From Limnochorda sp. LNt (GTDB lineage Bacteria > Bacillota > Limnochordia > Limnochordales > Geochordaceae), in contig NZ_CP141614.1 in assembly GCF_035593265.1 (NCBI RefSeq), positions 1,302,001 through 1,366,000 on the forward strand: a stretch of 64,000 bases of DNA. Reading direction: 5' to 3'. The position numbers and the translations under genes are program-made. Every line of letters starts with the position of its first letter. Within the stretch, counting starts at the first letter, position 1. The notes under the pieces are model-generated. The model was given only the letters and a program-made list of their open reading frames with translations. It did no database searches and was not told the DNA's origin. Below, in pieces: positions 1 through 8,346 of this stretch.

Positions 1-160
1 GCCGATACATCCGAAGGGGGCCAGGTCATCGGTGATGCGATGCGCGAGACGGGTCGCCTCGAGGCGCCCGCCGCCGTCGAGGCACCGTCATGCCGCGGCA
101 CGGTACACGGCCGCCCGGGGGAGATGGCCTCGCGGCCTGCAGCGAGGCTCGTCGGGCCGG
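1..160. other. window edge, no complete gene
   Basis: No complete gene is visible. The minus strand has a short open frame running off the left edge that ends in a plausible peptide (GGRLEATRLAHRITDD), so the 5' or 3' part of a gene outside the window may reach in here. I cannot assign it to a family. Confidence 0.3.
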
Positions 161-436
161 CTACCTGGACGCCTGGCGAAGCTCGTCTCGCATCCGACGG
201 AACTCGTCCTCGGAGATCTCCCCGCGTGCGAACCGCTCCTCCAGGATGGCGAGGGCCCGGGCCCGCTCGGTCGAGCCGGTGCCTCCGGCGACGAGGGTCC
301 TGACCAGCCACACGATGCCGGCGATGGCCAGGCCCCAGAAGAGGAGCATCGTCACCCACCCGATCCACCAATTGCCGCCCATCCAACTGGCGCCCCACAT
401 GCCGGGGCCACATCCCCACCACATGGCACGACCCAC
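161..436 (-). CDS. small SHOCT-domain membrane protein
   Basis: A 91-residue protein. Residues 1-25 are rich in Trp, Gly and Met, residues 26-47 form one hydrophobic membrane helix, and the last ~30 residues read ILEERFARGEISEDEFRRM, the classic SHOCT (short C-terminal) signature. SHOCT proteins of this size are common beside metal-transport genes; their function is unknown and the domain is thought to aid oligomerisation. The ATG is preceded by a purine-rich GAGAGAGGG about 8 bases upstream. A chromate transporter lies 670 bases further on the same strand, which fits a metal-related setting but does not prove a link. Confidence 0.8.
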   Translation of the reverse strand: MGRAMWWGCGPGMWGASWMGGNWWIGWVTMLLFWGLAIAGIVWLVRTLVAGGTGSTERARALAILEERFARGEISEDEFRRMRDELRQASR

Positions 437-552
437 CCTCTCTCGGGGCGGCGGGTCCCCAACGGGTCACGAGACGGGATCCCGTCGCCGCAGGCATTAT
501 CGAACCGGAAGCTTAGAGGAGCCTGAAAGAGGGGGGAAGAGAAGGGAAGGGC

Positions 553-1038
553 TCAGCCTCGTATCCATATCACTCGAGGCAGCCGCAGCCGGAGGCCTCT
601 CGGGCGCCGTACCCGCAACGAGGGGCAGTCTCCGATGCTGGCTCCCAGCATGGCGCCCATGCCGCCGTTCATGAGATACGCCAGGAGCGTGCGGAGATGG
701 TCACCCGTCGCGTGAGGTGGGGCATGGGGCGCCGAAAGTTCCGCCATGGCAGGCAGCCCGCCAGGCCCCGGGACGGCATGCATGGCCACGTAGGCGACGA
801 GACCTCCGGCAAGGCCCCCCAGGGTGGCGCAGCCCATCGCCGACTTGGATGACGGACGGTCCCTTGGGGAATCACGGCGTGCCGCCTGCGCCAGCCCGGT
901 CGCCAGCGCGGCGAGCGCGAAGGGCCACATCCCTCCGGCCGGCGCGAGGGCTTCGACGAGACCTCCGGCGGCGCTTCCGACCAAACCCGCGACGGCTACC
1001 CGATGGCCGCAATCTCGACGTGGCTCGTGCCCTCGCAC
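553..1038 (-). CDS. hypothetical Gly/Ala-rich membrane protein
   Basis: A 161-residue open frame with three or four hydrophobic Gly/Ala-rich stretches (about residues 12-50, 68-86 and 120-138) separated by short polar loops, so probably an integral membrane protein. The C-terminus is basic (RVRRPRGLRLRLPR). I do not recognise the family. It sits between the SHOCT protein and chrA, all on the minus strand, and may be part of the same small membrane or metal cluster. In GC-rich DNA a frame of this length could arise by chance, but the alternating hydrophobicity supports a real gene. Confidence 0.5.
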   Translation of the reverse strand: MRGHEPRRDCGHRVAVAGLVGSAAGGLVEALAPAGGMWPFALAALATGLAQAARRDSPRDRPSSKSAMGCATLGGLAGGLVAYVAMHAVPGPGGLPAMAELSAPHAPPHATGDHLRTLLAYLMNGGMGAMLGASIGDCPSLRVRRPRGLRLRLPRVIWIRG

Positions 1039-1103
1039 GCCGCATGCACCTCGCTGCCCTCAACTCTACGCCCGGCCGGCGGCGCTTAGGCCCGACCGGC
1101 TCC

Positions 1104-2375
1104 TCACGGTCCCAGCATGCGGGCCACCAAGCCCAGCAACGCCCCGCCTGCGATGAGCCAGGCCGAGTTGAGGCCGAGGCGCGTCAGCGCCAGCAAAGAT
1201 GCCACGGCGACGAGCACGGTGACGGGATCGACCAGCGCTGCCCCCGCCAGCTGCAGCGTCACCCCGGCCATGAGGGCCAGCGAGACCGCGTTGACCCCGT
1301 CGAGGATGGCCCCCGTCCACCACGACCGCCGCAGCCACGTCCCCAGCGGGTGCACCGCCGCCACCAAGAGGAACGACGGCAGGAAGATGCCGACCGTCGC
1401 GACCGCCGCGCCCGCCACTCCGCCCAGGACGTAGCCGACGAAGGTGGCCGTGGTGAAGACGGGGCCCGGCGTGGCCTGGCCCACCGCGATGGCGTCCAGG
1501 AGCTGCCGGTCGGTGAGCCATCCCAGCCGCTCCACCAGGTCCCGGCGCAGCAGCGCCAGGAGCACGTAGCCGCTGCCGTAGAGGACGGCCCCCACCTTCA
1601 GGAAGACGCCGAAGAGCCCGCTCAGGGCGAACGGGGCGGTCGGCACGCCGGCCACCGCTGTGCCGGCTGTGGCCACGCCCCCGGCGGCTGCAGCCGCTGC
1701 GCCCTGTGCTCCGGCCCCGGCCAGCCCCGCCGCGACGGTCGCCCATCCGAGGCCGTGCAACGAGGCCGGGCGGGTGCGTACGGGGCGCTGCCGCAGCCCC
1801 CTCACCAGGGCGAAGGCGAGCCCGCCTCCGAACAACAGCGCCAGCTCGTGGACGCCGAGCAGGTACAACGCCAGAGCCCCAGCTGCCCAAGCGGCGGCCA
1901 GCGGCTGAGCGAGAGCGGTGCGGGCGAGGCCCACCAGTGCCTGCGCGACCACGGCGATGATGACGGGCTTGATGCCGTACAGCATCCAGTCGACCTGGGG
2001 CGTCGTACCCCACGCGACGTAGGCGGCCGCGAGGGCGCCGACGATGAGCGCGGCCGGCAGGATGAAGCAGACCCCGGCCACCACCAGCCCCCGCCAGCCG
2101 GCCCGGACGTACCCCAGGTGGATGGCCATCTCCGTCGAGTTGGGACCGGGGATGAGGTTGGTCAGCCCGATGAGGTCGAGGAAGCGCTGCTCGCTCACCC
2201 ATCGGCGCCGCTCGACCACCTCTTCGCGCATCATGGCGATGTGGGCAGCCGGCCCGCCGAAGGCGATGGTGCCGAGCTTGAGGAAGACGCGGGCCACCTC
2301 CCCCAGCGTCCCGGGGGCGGGAGCCTGCGCCGATGGGTCAGTCATCCGGGCGGCGTCCTGCTTCTTCACGAGCAT
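1104..2375 (-). CDS. chrA: chromate transporter, two-CHR-domain type
   Basis: A 423-residue polytopic membrane protein of the CHR (chromate ion transporter) superfamily. It has the usual two homologous halves: the N-half carries TIAFGGPAAHIAMMREEVV and LIGLTNLIPGPNSTEMAIHL, and the C-half repeats the pattern with VGAVLYGSGYVLLALL and AVGQATPGPVFTTATFVGY. The paired FGGP/GSGY and PGP motifs are family hallmarks; known members export chromate by proton exchange. Length is normal for long-chain ChrA. The start is ATG at 2375; an internal ATG at 2345 is possible. A 3' fragment of another chrA lies at 21582-21650. Confidence 0.92.
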   Translation of the reverse strand: MLVKKQDAARMTDPSAQAPAPGTLGEVARVFLKLGTIAFGGPAAHIAMMREEVVERRRWVSEQRFLDLIGLTNLIPGPNSTEMAIHLGYVRAGWRGLVVAGVCFILPAALIVGALAAAYVAWGTTPQVDWMLYGIKPVIIAVVAQALVGLARTALAQPLAAAWAAGALALYLLGVHELALLFGGGLAFALVRGLRQRPVRTRPASLHGLGWATVAAGLAGAGAQGAAAAAAGGVATAGTAVAGVPTAPFALSGLFGVFLKVGAVLYGSGYVLLALLRRDLVERLGWLTDRQLLDAIAVGQATPGPVFTTATFVGYVLGGVAGAAVATVGIFLPSFLLVAAVHPLGTWLRRSWWTGAILDGVNAVSLALMAGVTLQLAGAALVDPVTVLVAVASLLALTRLGLNSAWLIAGGALLGLVARMLGP

Positions 2376-2545
2376 CGACCTTCAGTGGCAAGCGGGGGAG
2401 CGCCGTCGACGCGAGGCGACCGAGGCCAGGCCGTGGCGCTCCCGTGGGAGTATAGCCGAGACCGAGCCCGGGGCGGGAGCTCGGCATCAGGAGCGGAGGA
2501 GGCCCTGCCCGGCCCGCCGGGCGACCGACTTGGTTCACCGACGCG

Positions 2546-2680
2546 TCGAGGGAGTCGCTCGTTTCGAGCGACCAGTGGGCGGCAGACGACATGGCGCGCA
2601 CCGGCATCCTGGCCCAGCTCGCCCACGTGGCCTATCACCTGGGTGCCATCCGGCAGATGGCTCGTGACGTGGCGGGCTGA
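2546..2680 (+). pseudogene. dinB-family 3' fragment
   Basis: The last ~45 codons match the C-terminus of the intact DinB gene at 21869-22366: both read DDMA.TG.LAQ.AHVAYHLGAIRQ.ARDVAG before the stop, including the two His ligands of HVAYH. Upstream of about 2546 the similarity stops and no start is available, so the first ~120 codons are gone. Flanking sequence is also shared with the second locus. Confidence 0.8.
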
Positions 2681-2903
2681 GGCGGCTACCCGAGGCGGTA
2701 CCTGACTGAAGACCCTTCCTCGCCCAGTCCGCGGTCCGGTGCGTGGGTGGGAGGCCCTCTCACCCACGCACCTGTGCGCCACGCCCTGACGGCTCCGAGG
2801 CCTACCTACACGGTTCCCCATATTCTGACAATAGAAGGGAATAGCCTCTCTCTTAGCATACTCTACCAATGTCACGTTGCCCGTGCCGCTTGGGGGGATT
2901 GGG

Positions 2904-4190
2904 TTGGACGACGAGATCGACCTGCGAGCGTACCTGGCGGTGCTCTGGCGAGGACGGTACGCCATAGTCACGGTGACGCTGGTAGGGGTGTTACTGGCTT
3001 TTCTCGTGAGCCGCTTTCTCCTCACACGTGTCTATGAGGCTTCGGTGCTGCTCGTGGTGGAGGCAAAGGCTGCCCTGCCCAGTAACGAGGCACCTCAGCT
3101 TCCACAATTGGTGGCAGCAGCCTTGATGCCGCTTGATGCCAGGGGTTACCAGGAAATCGTGCAGTCCCCCGCCTTTCAGGACTTGGTGGGCCGCCGCGGT
3201 CAGGAGCTCTTTGGCGTCCGCGATAATTACTCAGTCAGTGCCCGAGTGGTGCCCCAGACGGCGCTGGTAGAGCTCTCGGCCGAGGCGTCCCGTCCCGAAT
3301 GGGCTGCCCGCTTGGCTAACGAAGCGGCGTTGTTGTTACTGCAAGAGGCCGACCGACTCAATCGGTCTCGGCTGGAACGGGCTCTTGCCTTGCTGGAGGG
3401 GCAGATCGCTCAGGCACGTGCCGATCTGGACATGGCGCTTCAGGCGCTTCAGGAGTTCACGCTTCGCGGACCCAACGTGGACGAGCGCCAGAACGAGCTC
3501 GATGCCAAACTGTCTCTGCTTGCCGAATACCAGAAGCGGCTTGCCCAGTTGGATGTTCTGTTGACCACGGAAACCACGAAGCTGGGAGAGCTGCAAGCGC
3601 AGCTCGCTGGCGAGCCGCCTCTCCTGACCCTCAAGAAGGCTCTAAGCCCGGAGGCTGCAGCGCTCGGTCAGGCAATTCGGGGCCTCGGCCTGTCGATTGG
3701 CGAGCCGGTGATGAGCCTGGACGACGAGCAGCCGAACCCCGTTTACGTAGACTTGCGAAGTCGCCTTGCGGTGCAAGAGGTGACGGTTGCCGGGCTGCGG
3801 GCCGAGCGGGAGCAAGTTAGCGCTGCGTTGGAGCGGTTGTCTCAAGAAGTTCAGCGCCTGTCGAGCGAGCTTGTGACCCTGCAAGCCCAACAACGTGAGC
3901 TTACGTGGCAGGTCGATACGGCGAGGCGGACATACGAGACGGCAGTTACCCAGTACGAAGTGCAGAAGGCGGTACTGGCCGCTCGCTTCGGTGAGTCGGC
4001 GCTGACGCTGGTGAGAGACGCCCCGGTGCCCCAGTCGCCGTCGCGCCCCAGGACCGCCCTTAACATGGCAGTCGCCGGGCTACTGGGCTTGATGGTGAGC
4101 GTCTTCGGTGTGTTCGTCGCGGAGATGTGGCGGCAGCCCGCCCAGGTCAAGGCGGGAGAGGTCTCCCATGTTGCGACCCCCAGGGCGTGA
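2904..4190 (+). CDS. Wzz/GumC-type polysaccharide chain-length determinant
   Basis: A ~428-residue bacterial polysaccharide co-polymerase. The N-terminus LDDEIDLRAYLAVLWRGR followed by a membrane helix (IVTVTLVGVLLAFLVS) is the typical Wzz start. The middle (about residues 150-350) is Leu/Gln/Glu-rich coiled coil, and a Pro-rich PVPQSPSRPR precedes the second membrane helix near the C-terminus, as in GumC/ExoP proteins. There is no fused tyrosine kinase. The protein would set chain length of an exported polysaccharide at the membrane. The TTG at 2904 is preferred because a G-run lies 7 bases upstream and family members begin here; a longer frame opens at 2877. Confidence 0.85.
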   Translation: MDDEIDLRAYLAVLWRGRYAIVTVTLVGVLLAFLVSRFLLTRVYEASVLLVVEAKAALPSNEAPQLPQLVAAALMPLDARGYQEIVQSPAFQDLVGRRGQELFGVRDNYSVSARVVPQTALVELSAEASRPEWAARLANEAALLLLQEADRLNRSRLERALALLEGQIAQARADLDMALQALQEFTLRGPNVDERQNELDAKLSLLAEYQKRLAQLDVLLTTETTKLGELQAQLAGEPPLLTLKKALSPEAAALGQAIRGLGLSIGEPVMSLDDEQPNPVYVDLRSRLAVQEVTVAGLRAEREQVSAALERLSQEVQRLSSELVTLQAQQRELTWQVDTARRTYETAVTQYEVQKAVLAARFGESALTLVRDAPVPQSPSRPRTALNMAVAGLLGLMVSVFGVFVAEMWRQPAQVKAGEVSHVATPRA

Positions 4191-4569
4191 GCGGGTCGCG
4201 CCGAGCGGGGACCGCTGGGTGGCCTGGGCGAGCGGCCTGCCCGGTCTAGGGCAGTTTCGACAGGGGCGGCGTGCCGCCGGGTGGTTCTTCTCGGGATGGG
4301 CCGGGGGCGTCGTCGCATTGGGCGTCATCATCGCCTGGCAGAAGATGCCATCGGCCTTTTGGGCGCTGTGGGGGCTGGCGAGCTTTCTCCTCTACCAGGC
4401 GAGCGTCCTCGACGTCGCTCGGCACGCGCGGATGCGTGAGGCGAGGCGCCGCCGGGAACTGTGCGCCCTGCTCTTTCCGGGTCGGCCACCCAGGCCGAGG
4501 GGAGCCGGCGAAGTGGACCCCGGCAGGGGGGAGCCGGAGCCCTTACTCGCAGCCCGACCACGAGGCTGA
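4168..4569 (+). CDS. small two-helix membrane protein
   Basis: A 133-residue product whose ATG lies 20 bases inside the end of the Wzz gene, so the two are translationally coupled. It has ASGLPGLGQFRQGRRAAGWF, resembling the PGxGQ...G motif of TM2/DUF5683-like proteins, then two hydrophobic segments (about residues 36-53 and 60-77) and a basic Arg-rich tail. Function unknown; the overlap suggests a role with the polysaccharide co-polymerase. Confidence 0.65.
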   Translation: MLRPPGRERVAPSGDRWVAWASGLPGLGQFRQGRRAAGWFFSGWAGGVVALGVIIAWQKMPSAFWALWGLASFLLYQASVLDVARHARMREARRRRELCALLFPGRPPRPRGAGEVDPGRGEPEPLLAARPRG

Positions 4570-4601
4570 GGGCGCGAAAGCCACGGCATGTCTTGTCTCA
4601 A

Positions 4602-4631
4602 ACGGGGGCCCACGGCGCCGTGAGCCCCCGT
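4602..4631 (+). terminator. hairpin downstream of wzz operon
   Basis: A 30-base inverted repeat: ACGGGGGC pairs with GCCCCCGT, enclosing the self-complementary CACGGCGCCGTG. It starts 32 bases after the stop of the small membrane gene. There is no T-run after it, so it may be a transcript-end stabiliser rather than a classical intrinsic terminator. Confidence 0.45.
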
Positions 4632-4754
4632 GCGCGTCCAGGCGATCGGCGAGGTCCAGCAGGATTAGAGGCCGGTTGCGAGCGGACGTTTCACCGGACG
4701 TCCTTGATAACAGCACTGCTCTGCGTCGCACTCTCCGCCAGGCAGCGACTCGTT

Positions 4755-5030
4755 GCACCCGTGACCCGCAGCATTCAGAAGTCCGCCTCGGTCCTCACGA
4801 TCATGGGCCTGTTGCGCCGTAACGGCAAGGTCAAGGGGGGGCCAGGCCCTCTCCGAGGGGCGGGACCTGCTGCGCCTGAGCCGGTAGGAGCTGCGCCGGC
4901 TGCGAGGACGCGAAATCGGCATGGTCTTCCAGGACCCATGACGGGCCTCAACCCCACCATGCGGGTGGGGCGGCAGGTGATGGAGCCCCTGCTGTGGCAC
5001 CGGACGGCCCGGTCGGGCGGGCGTCGGAAA
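4755..5030 (+). pseudogene. oligopeptide ABC transporter ATPase (OppD/DppD) remnant
   Basis: Three short pieces in different frames spell an OppD-like segment: VLTIMGLLRRNGKVKGG after a degenerate Walker A, then EGRDLLRLSR, an in-frame TAG, ELRRLRGREIGMVFQDP, and after a further shift MTGLNPTMRVGRQVMEPLL. The Q-loop motif GMVFQDPMTGLNP is diagnostic. At least two frameshifts and a stop make it dead. It lies upstream of a living transporter operon but on present evidence is an independent relic. Confidence 0.7.
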
Positions 5031-5260
5031 TGGCCATGCGGGTGAAACCGGCGGGCGAGAGGCGGTGACGGGGCGCGCGTTACCGAGCACGTTGCGGCGA
5101 CATCGGAGAGGGAGCGCGGCAACCGGGCGGCCCTGTGCGACCGCATCTGTAATCGCGACCTCATGGCAACACCCGTCCATGCCGCTTCTGAAATAGAGTT
5201 CAAGGTCAGCTGGACGACCCGGCAGGAGATCCGCTTTCAGAGACGAACACCCTCGTGTGA

Positions 5261-5272
5261 GTTATCGATAAC
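5261..5272. promoter_or_regulatory. candidate LacI-family operator
   Basis: GTTATCGATAAC is a perfect 12-base palindrome with the central CG typical of LacI/GalR operators. It lies 34 bases before the start of the lacI-type gene, so autoregulation and control of the sugar operon is the likely role. It was assigned from symmetry and position only. Confidence 0.5.
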
Positions 5273-5305
5273 GCCCCGCGGGCGGCACGGAGGTGGGCGG
5301 GCGGC

Positions 5306-6418
5306 GTGGCCGGCGTCACCGTCAAAGACATCGCGAGGCGCGTGGGCGTGTCCACCATGACCGTCTCGCGCGCCCTCAACGGCCGGGGCGGGGTCAGCGA
5401 GGCGCTTCGCAACCGCATCCTGGAGGAGGCGCAGCGGCTCGGCTACAGCAAAAACGTGCTGTCGGTCGCCTTGCGCCATGGCAAGACGCGTACCATCGGG
5501 CTGTGTGTCTTCGATCTCTCCTTTCCGTACGCCAACGAGTTGCTGCGGGAGGTGGATCACCTGGCCCTGGCAGCCGGGTACGAGGTGCTGGTCAACTGCT
5601 CCCACGGCAACCCGGCGCAGGAGCGCGAAAACGTCGACTCGTTCCTGCGGCGGCGGGTCGACGGCATCCTGGTGGTGCCCGTGGCCACCCAGGACAACAT
5701 GGGCTTCTTCCGCCAGCTGGCGCGGCGAGGCGTGCCGCTGGTCTTCGTCGACCGCTACCTGGTGGGGAGCCCCGTCGACAGCGTCGGCACCGACAACATC
5801 CAGGGCGGCTATATGGCGACCGACCACCTGCTGGAGCTGGGGCACCACCGTATCGCCTTCGTGCCGGGGCCCGAGGAGCACTGCATCACGGTGCAGGACC
5901 GCCTGGTGGGGGCCAGGCGGGCCCTGGCGGCGCGGCGCGTAGCCGGGGAGCTCTTGGTGCTCCGCCCGCCCCAGGCCATCGCACGGCCGGAGGACTACGG
6001 CTACGCCGCCATGCGGCACTACCTCGAGCGGGTCGGCTCGTCGGGCAAGGGGCGGCCGACCGCGGTCTTCGCCGTCAACGACAGCGTGGCCATGGGCGTC
6101 ATCGCGGCGCTGCGGGAGCACGGCATCGGCGTGCCCCAACAGATGTCGGTCATCGGCTTCGACGACCTCTGGACGGCGAAGTACTTCCAGCCCCCGCTCA
6201 CTACGGTGCGACAGGATGCCACCGGCATGGGGCAGGCTGCCATCCGGATGCTGCTGGAGACAATGGAGGGCCAGCGGCCGTCGGGGCGCCGGCTCCTGCT
6301 GGAGCCGCTCTTGGTGCAGCGAGCGTCCACCGCGCCCGCGGGCACGGCGGCTGTCGCCGGCGAGCCGCGCGGCGAGGCAGCGGCGAAAGGGGGTGGTGGC
6401 ACCGGAGCCACCGCCTGA
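5306..6418 (+). CDS. LacI-family transcriptional regulator
   Basis: A 370-residue repressor. Residues 3-25 (GVTVKDIARRVGVSTMTVSRALN) are the LacI helix-turn-helix with its hinge, and about residues 60-330 form the periplasmic-binding-like effector domain with TIGLCVFDLSFPYANELL, DGILVVPVA, FVDRYLVG and VIGFDDLWTAKYFQPPLTTV, all standard. The GTG start has GGAGGTGG about 10 bases upstream. It heads the transporter and glycosidase operon, so the effector is probably an imported sugar or its breakdown product. The last ~35 residues are a low-complexity Ala/Gly tail. Confidence 0.93.
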   Translation: MAGVTVKDIARRVGVSTMTVSRALNGRGGVSEALRNRILEEAQRLGYSKNVLSVALRHGKTRTIGLCVFDLSFPYANELLREVDHLALAAGYEVLVNCSHGNPAQERENVDSFLRRRVDGILVVPVATQDNMGFFRQLARRGVPLVFVDRYLVGSPVDSVGTDNIQGGYMATDHLLELGHHRIAFVPGPEEHCITVQDRLVGARRALAARRVAGELLVLRPPQAIARPEDYGYAAMRHYLERVGSSGKGRPTAVFAVNDSVAMGVIAALREHGIGVPQQMSVIGFDDLWTAKYFQPPLTTVRQDATGMGQAAIRMLLETMEGQRPSGRRLLLEPLLVQRASTAPAGTAAVAGEPRGEAAAKGGGGTGATA

Positions 6419-6543
6419 GGAGCGTCAACCGGATACTGTCGTCGGCAGATGGGGTCGGCGGAGGTCGTGGCGATCGAGCGTGCGCGCGTGACGACGTCGA
6501 GTCCGGTCCCTCGCAAGACGCGAGAAGGGTGAGGAGGAGACCG

Positions 6544-8250
6544 ATGCGCAACACGAGGCGAGCGGGCAAGGGCCTACTGTGGCTGGTGGCCGCGCTGATC
6601 CTGATGAGCGGCGTACCGGCGCTGGCCGTCGAGCTCCCGCGCAACGAGACGCTGTACGTGGCCGGCCACCTGTGGGGGCCGCCCACCAACTCCAACCCGC
6701 TGGCGCCCACGGTGCTGTGGCCCGTCAACAACGCGGTGGGCGCGTCGGCGGGCTACGTCTACGAGCCCCTCTTCCTGTGGAACATGCTGGACGGCAGCTA
6801 CGAGCCGCTGCTGGGGCGTAGCATGGAGTGGGTCGACGACCAGACCCTGCGAGTGGAGCTCCAGCCCGGTACCCGCTGGCAGGACGGCCGACCCCTGACG
6901 TCCCGTGACGTGGTCTTCACCTTCGAGCTGGCCCGGCGCTACACGCTGGCCTACACCTCGTTTTGGGAGTACGTCGAGGCCGTGCGGGCTGTAGACGACC
7001 GCACCGTCGAGGTAATCCTGGATCCGGCCAAGCCCGACCGGCTGGGCGTCCAAGCCACCTTCGCCGTGCAAAACATCCTGCCCGAGCACATCTGGGCGCC
7101 CATCGCCGATCAGGGACGCCAGGCGCTGCTCGAGCACGAAAACCTCTACCCGGTCGGCTCCGGCCCCTACAAGATCATCGACTACACCACCGACCGAGTC
7201 GTGTTGGAGCGCTACGAGGACTACTGGGGCAAGTCGCTCTACGGCATGCCGGCCCCGCGCTACGTGGTGGGCGTCGTCTTCCAGAGCAACGATGCCGCCA
7301 ACCTGGCCCTGCAGCAGGGCGTTGTCGACTGGGCGCAGACCTTCGTGCCGCGGGTCTGGACGCTGCGCAACGTCGGCACCTGGTACGATAAGGAGCCCTA
7401 CTACGTGCCCGGCGCGATCCCCATCGTCATCATCAACGTGCACCGCAAGGGCCTCGACAACCCGCTGGTGCGCAAGGCCATCGCCTACTCCATCGACTAC
7501 GCGACCATCGCCCGGGTGGCCATGTCCAGCTACTCGGAGCCCGCCAGGTCCAGCCTGATCCTGCCGGGCGGTTTCGAGGCCGAGTACTTCGACGAGCAGG
7601 CCGTGGAACAGTACGGCTGGAAGTATGACCCCCCCAAGGCCGTCGACATCCTGGAGAACCAGCTCGGCGCGCGCAAGGGCTCCGACGGCATCTACGTGCT
7701 GCCCGACGGCACCCGCCTCAGCTTCACGGTGCAGACGCCGTACGGGTGGACCGACTGGATGACGGCCCTCGAGATCATGGCGCAGTCGGCCCGCGCCGTG
7801 GGCATCGAGCTCCGCACCGAGTTTCCGCAGGAGCCGGTGGTCACCTCCAACCTGCAGTACGGCAACTTCGACATGGGCATGCGCTACGGGCCCGAGGCCC
7901 AGCCCATCAGCCCTAGGAATCGCTTCCAACACGCTATGGACATCCGCACGGTGCCACCCATTGGCCAGCAGGCCATCTGGCAGAACTGGGGCCGCTTCGA
8001 GCACCCCGACGTGGCGCGCCTGCTGGACGAGGCGGCAGCCGCCACGAGCCCCGAGGAGCTCAAGCGGATCTACGGCGAGCTGGACCGCATCTTCATGGAG
8101 TACGTGCCGGCCATCCCGTTGATGTACCGGCCGTCGCAGTTCTACCAGTTCAACGACACGTACTGGAAGAACTGGCCCACCGCCGCCAACCCGGTGGCCC
8201 CGCCTGACTACTCCATCCGCGTCCTGCGGGCGCTGCGCCCGGTTCGCTGA
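6544..8250 (+). CDS. ABC transporter solute-binding protein, family 5 (DppA/OppA-like)
   Basis: A 568-residue extracytoplasmic binding protein of the SBP_bac_5 family. The N-terminus MRNTRRAGKGLLWLVAALIL...VPALA is a Sec signal peptide without a lipobox Cys. Family signatures follow: VYEPLFLWNMLDGSYEPLLG, LQPGTRWQDGRPLTSRDVVFTF and VGSGPYKIIDY. ATG 6544 has GAGGAGGAG 6 bases upstream. In thermophiles many family 5 proteins bind oligosaccharides, and the neighbouring glycosidases make a sugar ligand more likely than a peptide. Confidence 0.92.
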   Translation: MRNTRRAGKGLLWLVAALILMSGVPALAVELPRNETLYVAGHLWGPPTNSNPLAPTVLWPVNNAVGASAGYVYEPLFLWNMLDGSYEPLLGRSMEWVDDQTLRVELQPGTRWQDGRPLTSRDVVFTFELARRYTLAYTSFWEYVEAVRAVDDRTVEVILDPAKPDRLGVQATFAVQNILPEHIWAPIADQGRQALLEHENLYPVGSGPYKIIDYTTDRVVLERYEDYWGKSLYGMPAPRYVVGVVFQSNDAANLALQQGVVDWAQTFVPRVWTLRNVGTWYDKEPYYVPGAIPIVIINVHRKGLDNPLVRKAIAYSIDYATIARVAMSSYSEPARSSLILPGGFEAEYFDEQAVEQYGWKYDPPKAVDILENQLGARKGSDGIYVLPDGTRLSFTVQTPYGWTDWMTALEIMAQSARAVGIELRTEFPQEPVVTSNLQYGNFDMGMRYGPEAQPISPRNRFQHAMDIRTVPPIGQQAIWQNWGRFEHPDVARLLDEAAAATSPEELKRIYGELDRIFMEYVPAIPLMYRPSQFYQFNDTYWKNWPTAANPVAPPDYSIRVLRALRPVR

Positions 8251-8295
8251 GCGACGGGCTGCGGGGGGCGCCGCGCTGGGGAGCGCTCCCCGCCC

Positions 8296-8329
8296 GCGCC
8301 CCCCCGCCCGAGCGGCGGGGGGGGGGCGC
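8296..8329 (+). promoter_or_regulatory. GC-only intercistronic hairpin
   Basis: In the 96-base gap between binding protein and permease, GCGCC plus a C-run and GCC pairs with GGC, a G-run and GCGC. There is no T-tract. Such stem-loops after a binding-protein gene commonly stabilise its transcript and reduce expression of the permeases. Confidence 0.5.
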
Positions 8330-8346
8330 AGAGAAGGGGTGGCAGT

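Noticed and set aside
717-2705. Very long plus-strand open frame over chrA
   Set aside because: It is antisense to a clear ChrA. The composition (strings of Arg, Gln, His, Pro, Gly) is that of a GC-rich shadow frame.
5293-6543. Long N-terminal extension of the binding protein
   Set aside because: It overlaps the LacI gene. The signal peptide and Shine-Dalgarno fix the start at 6544.
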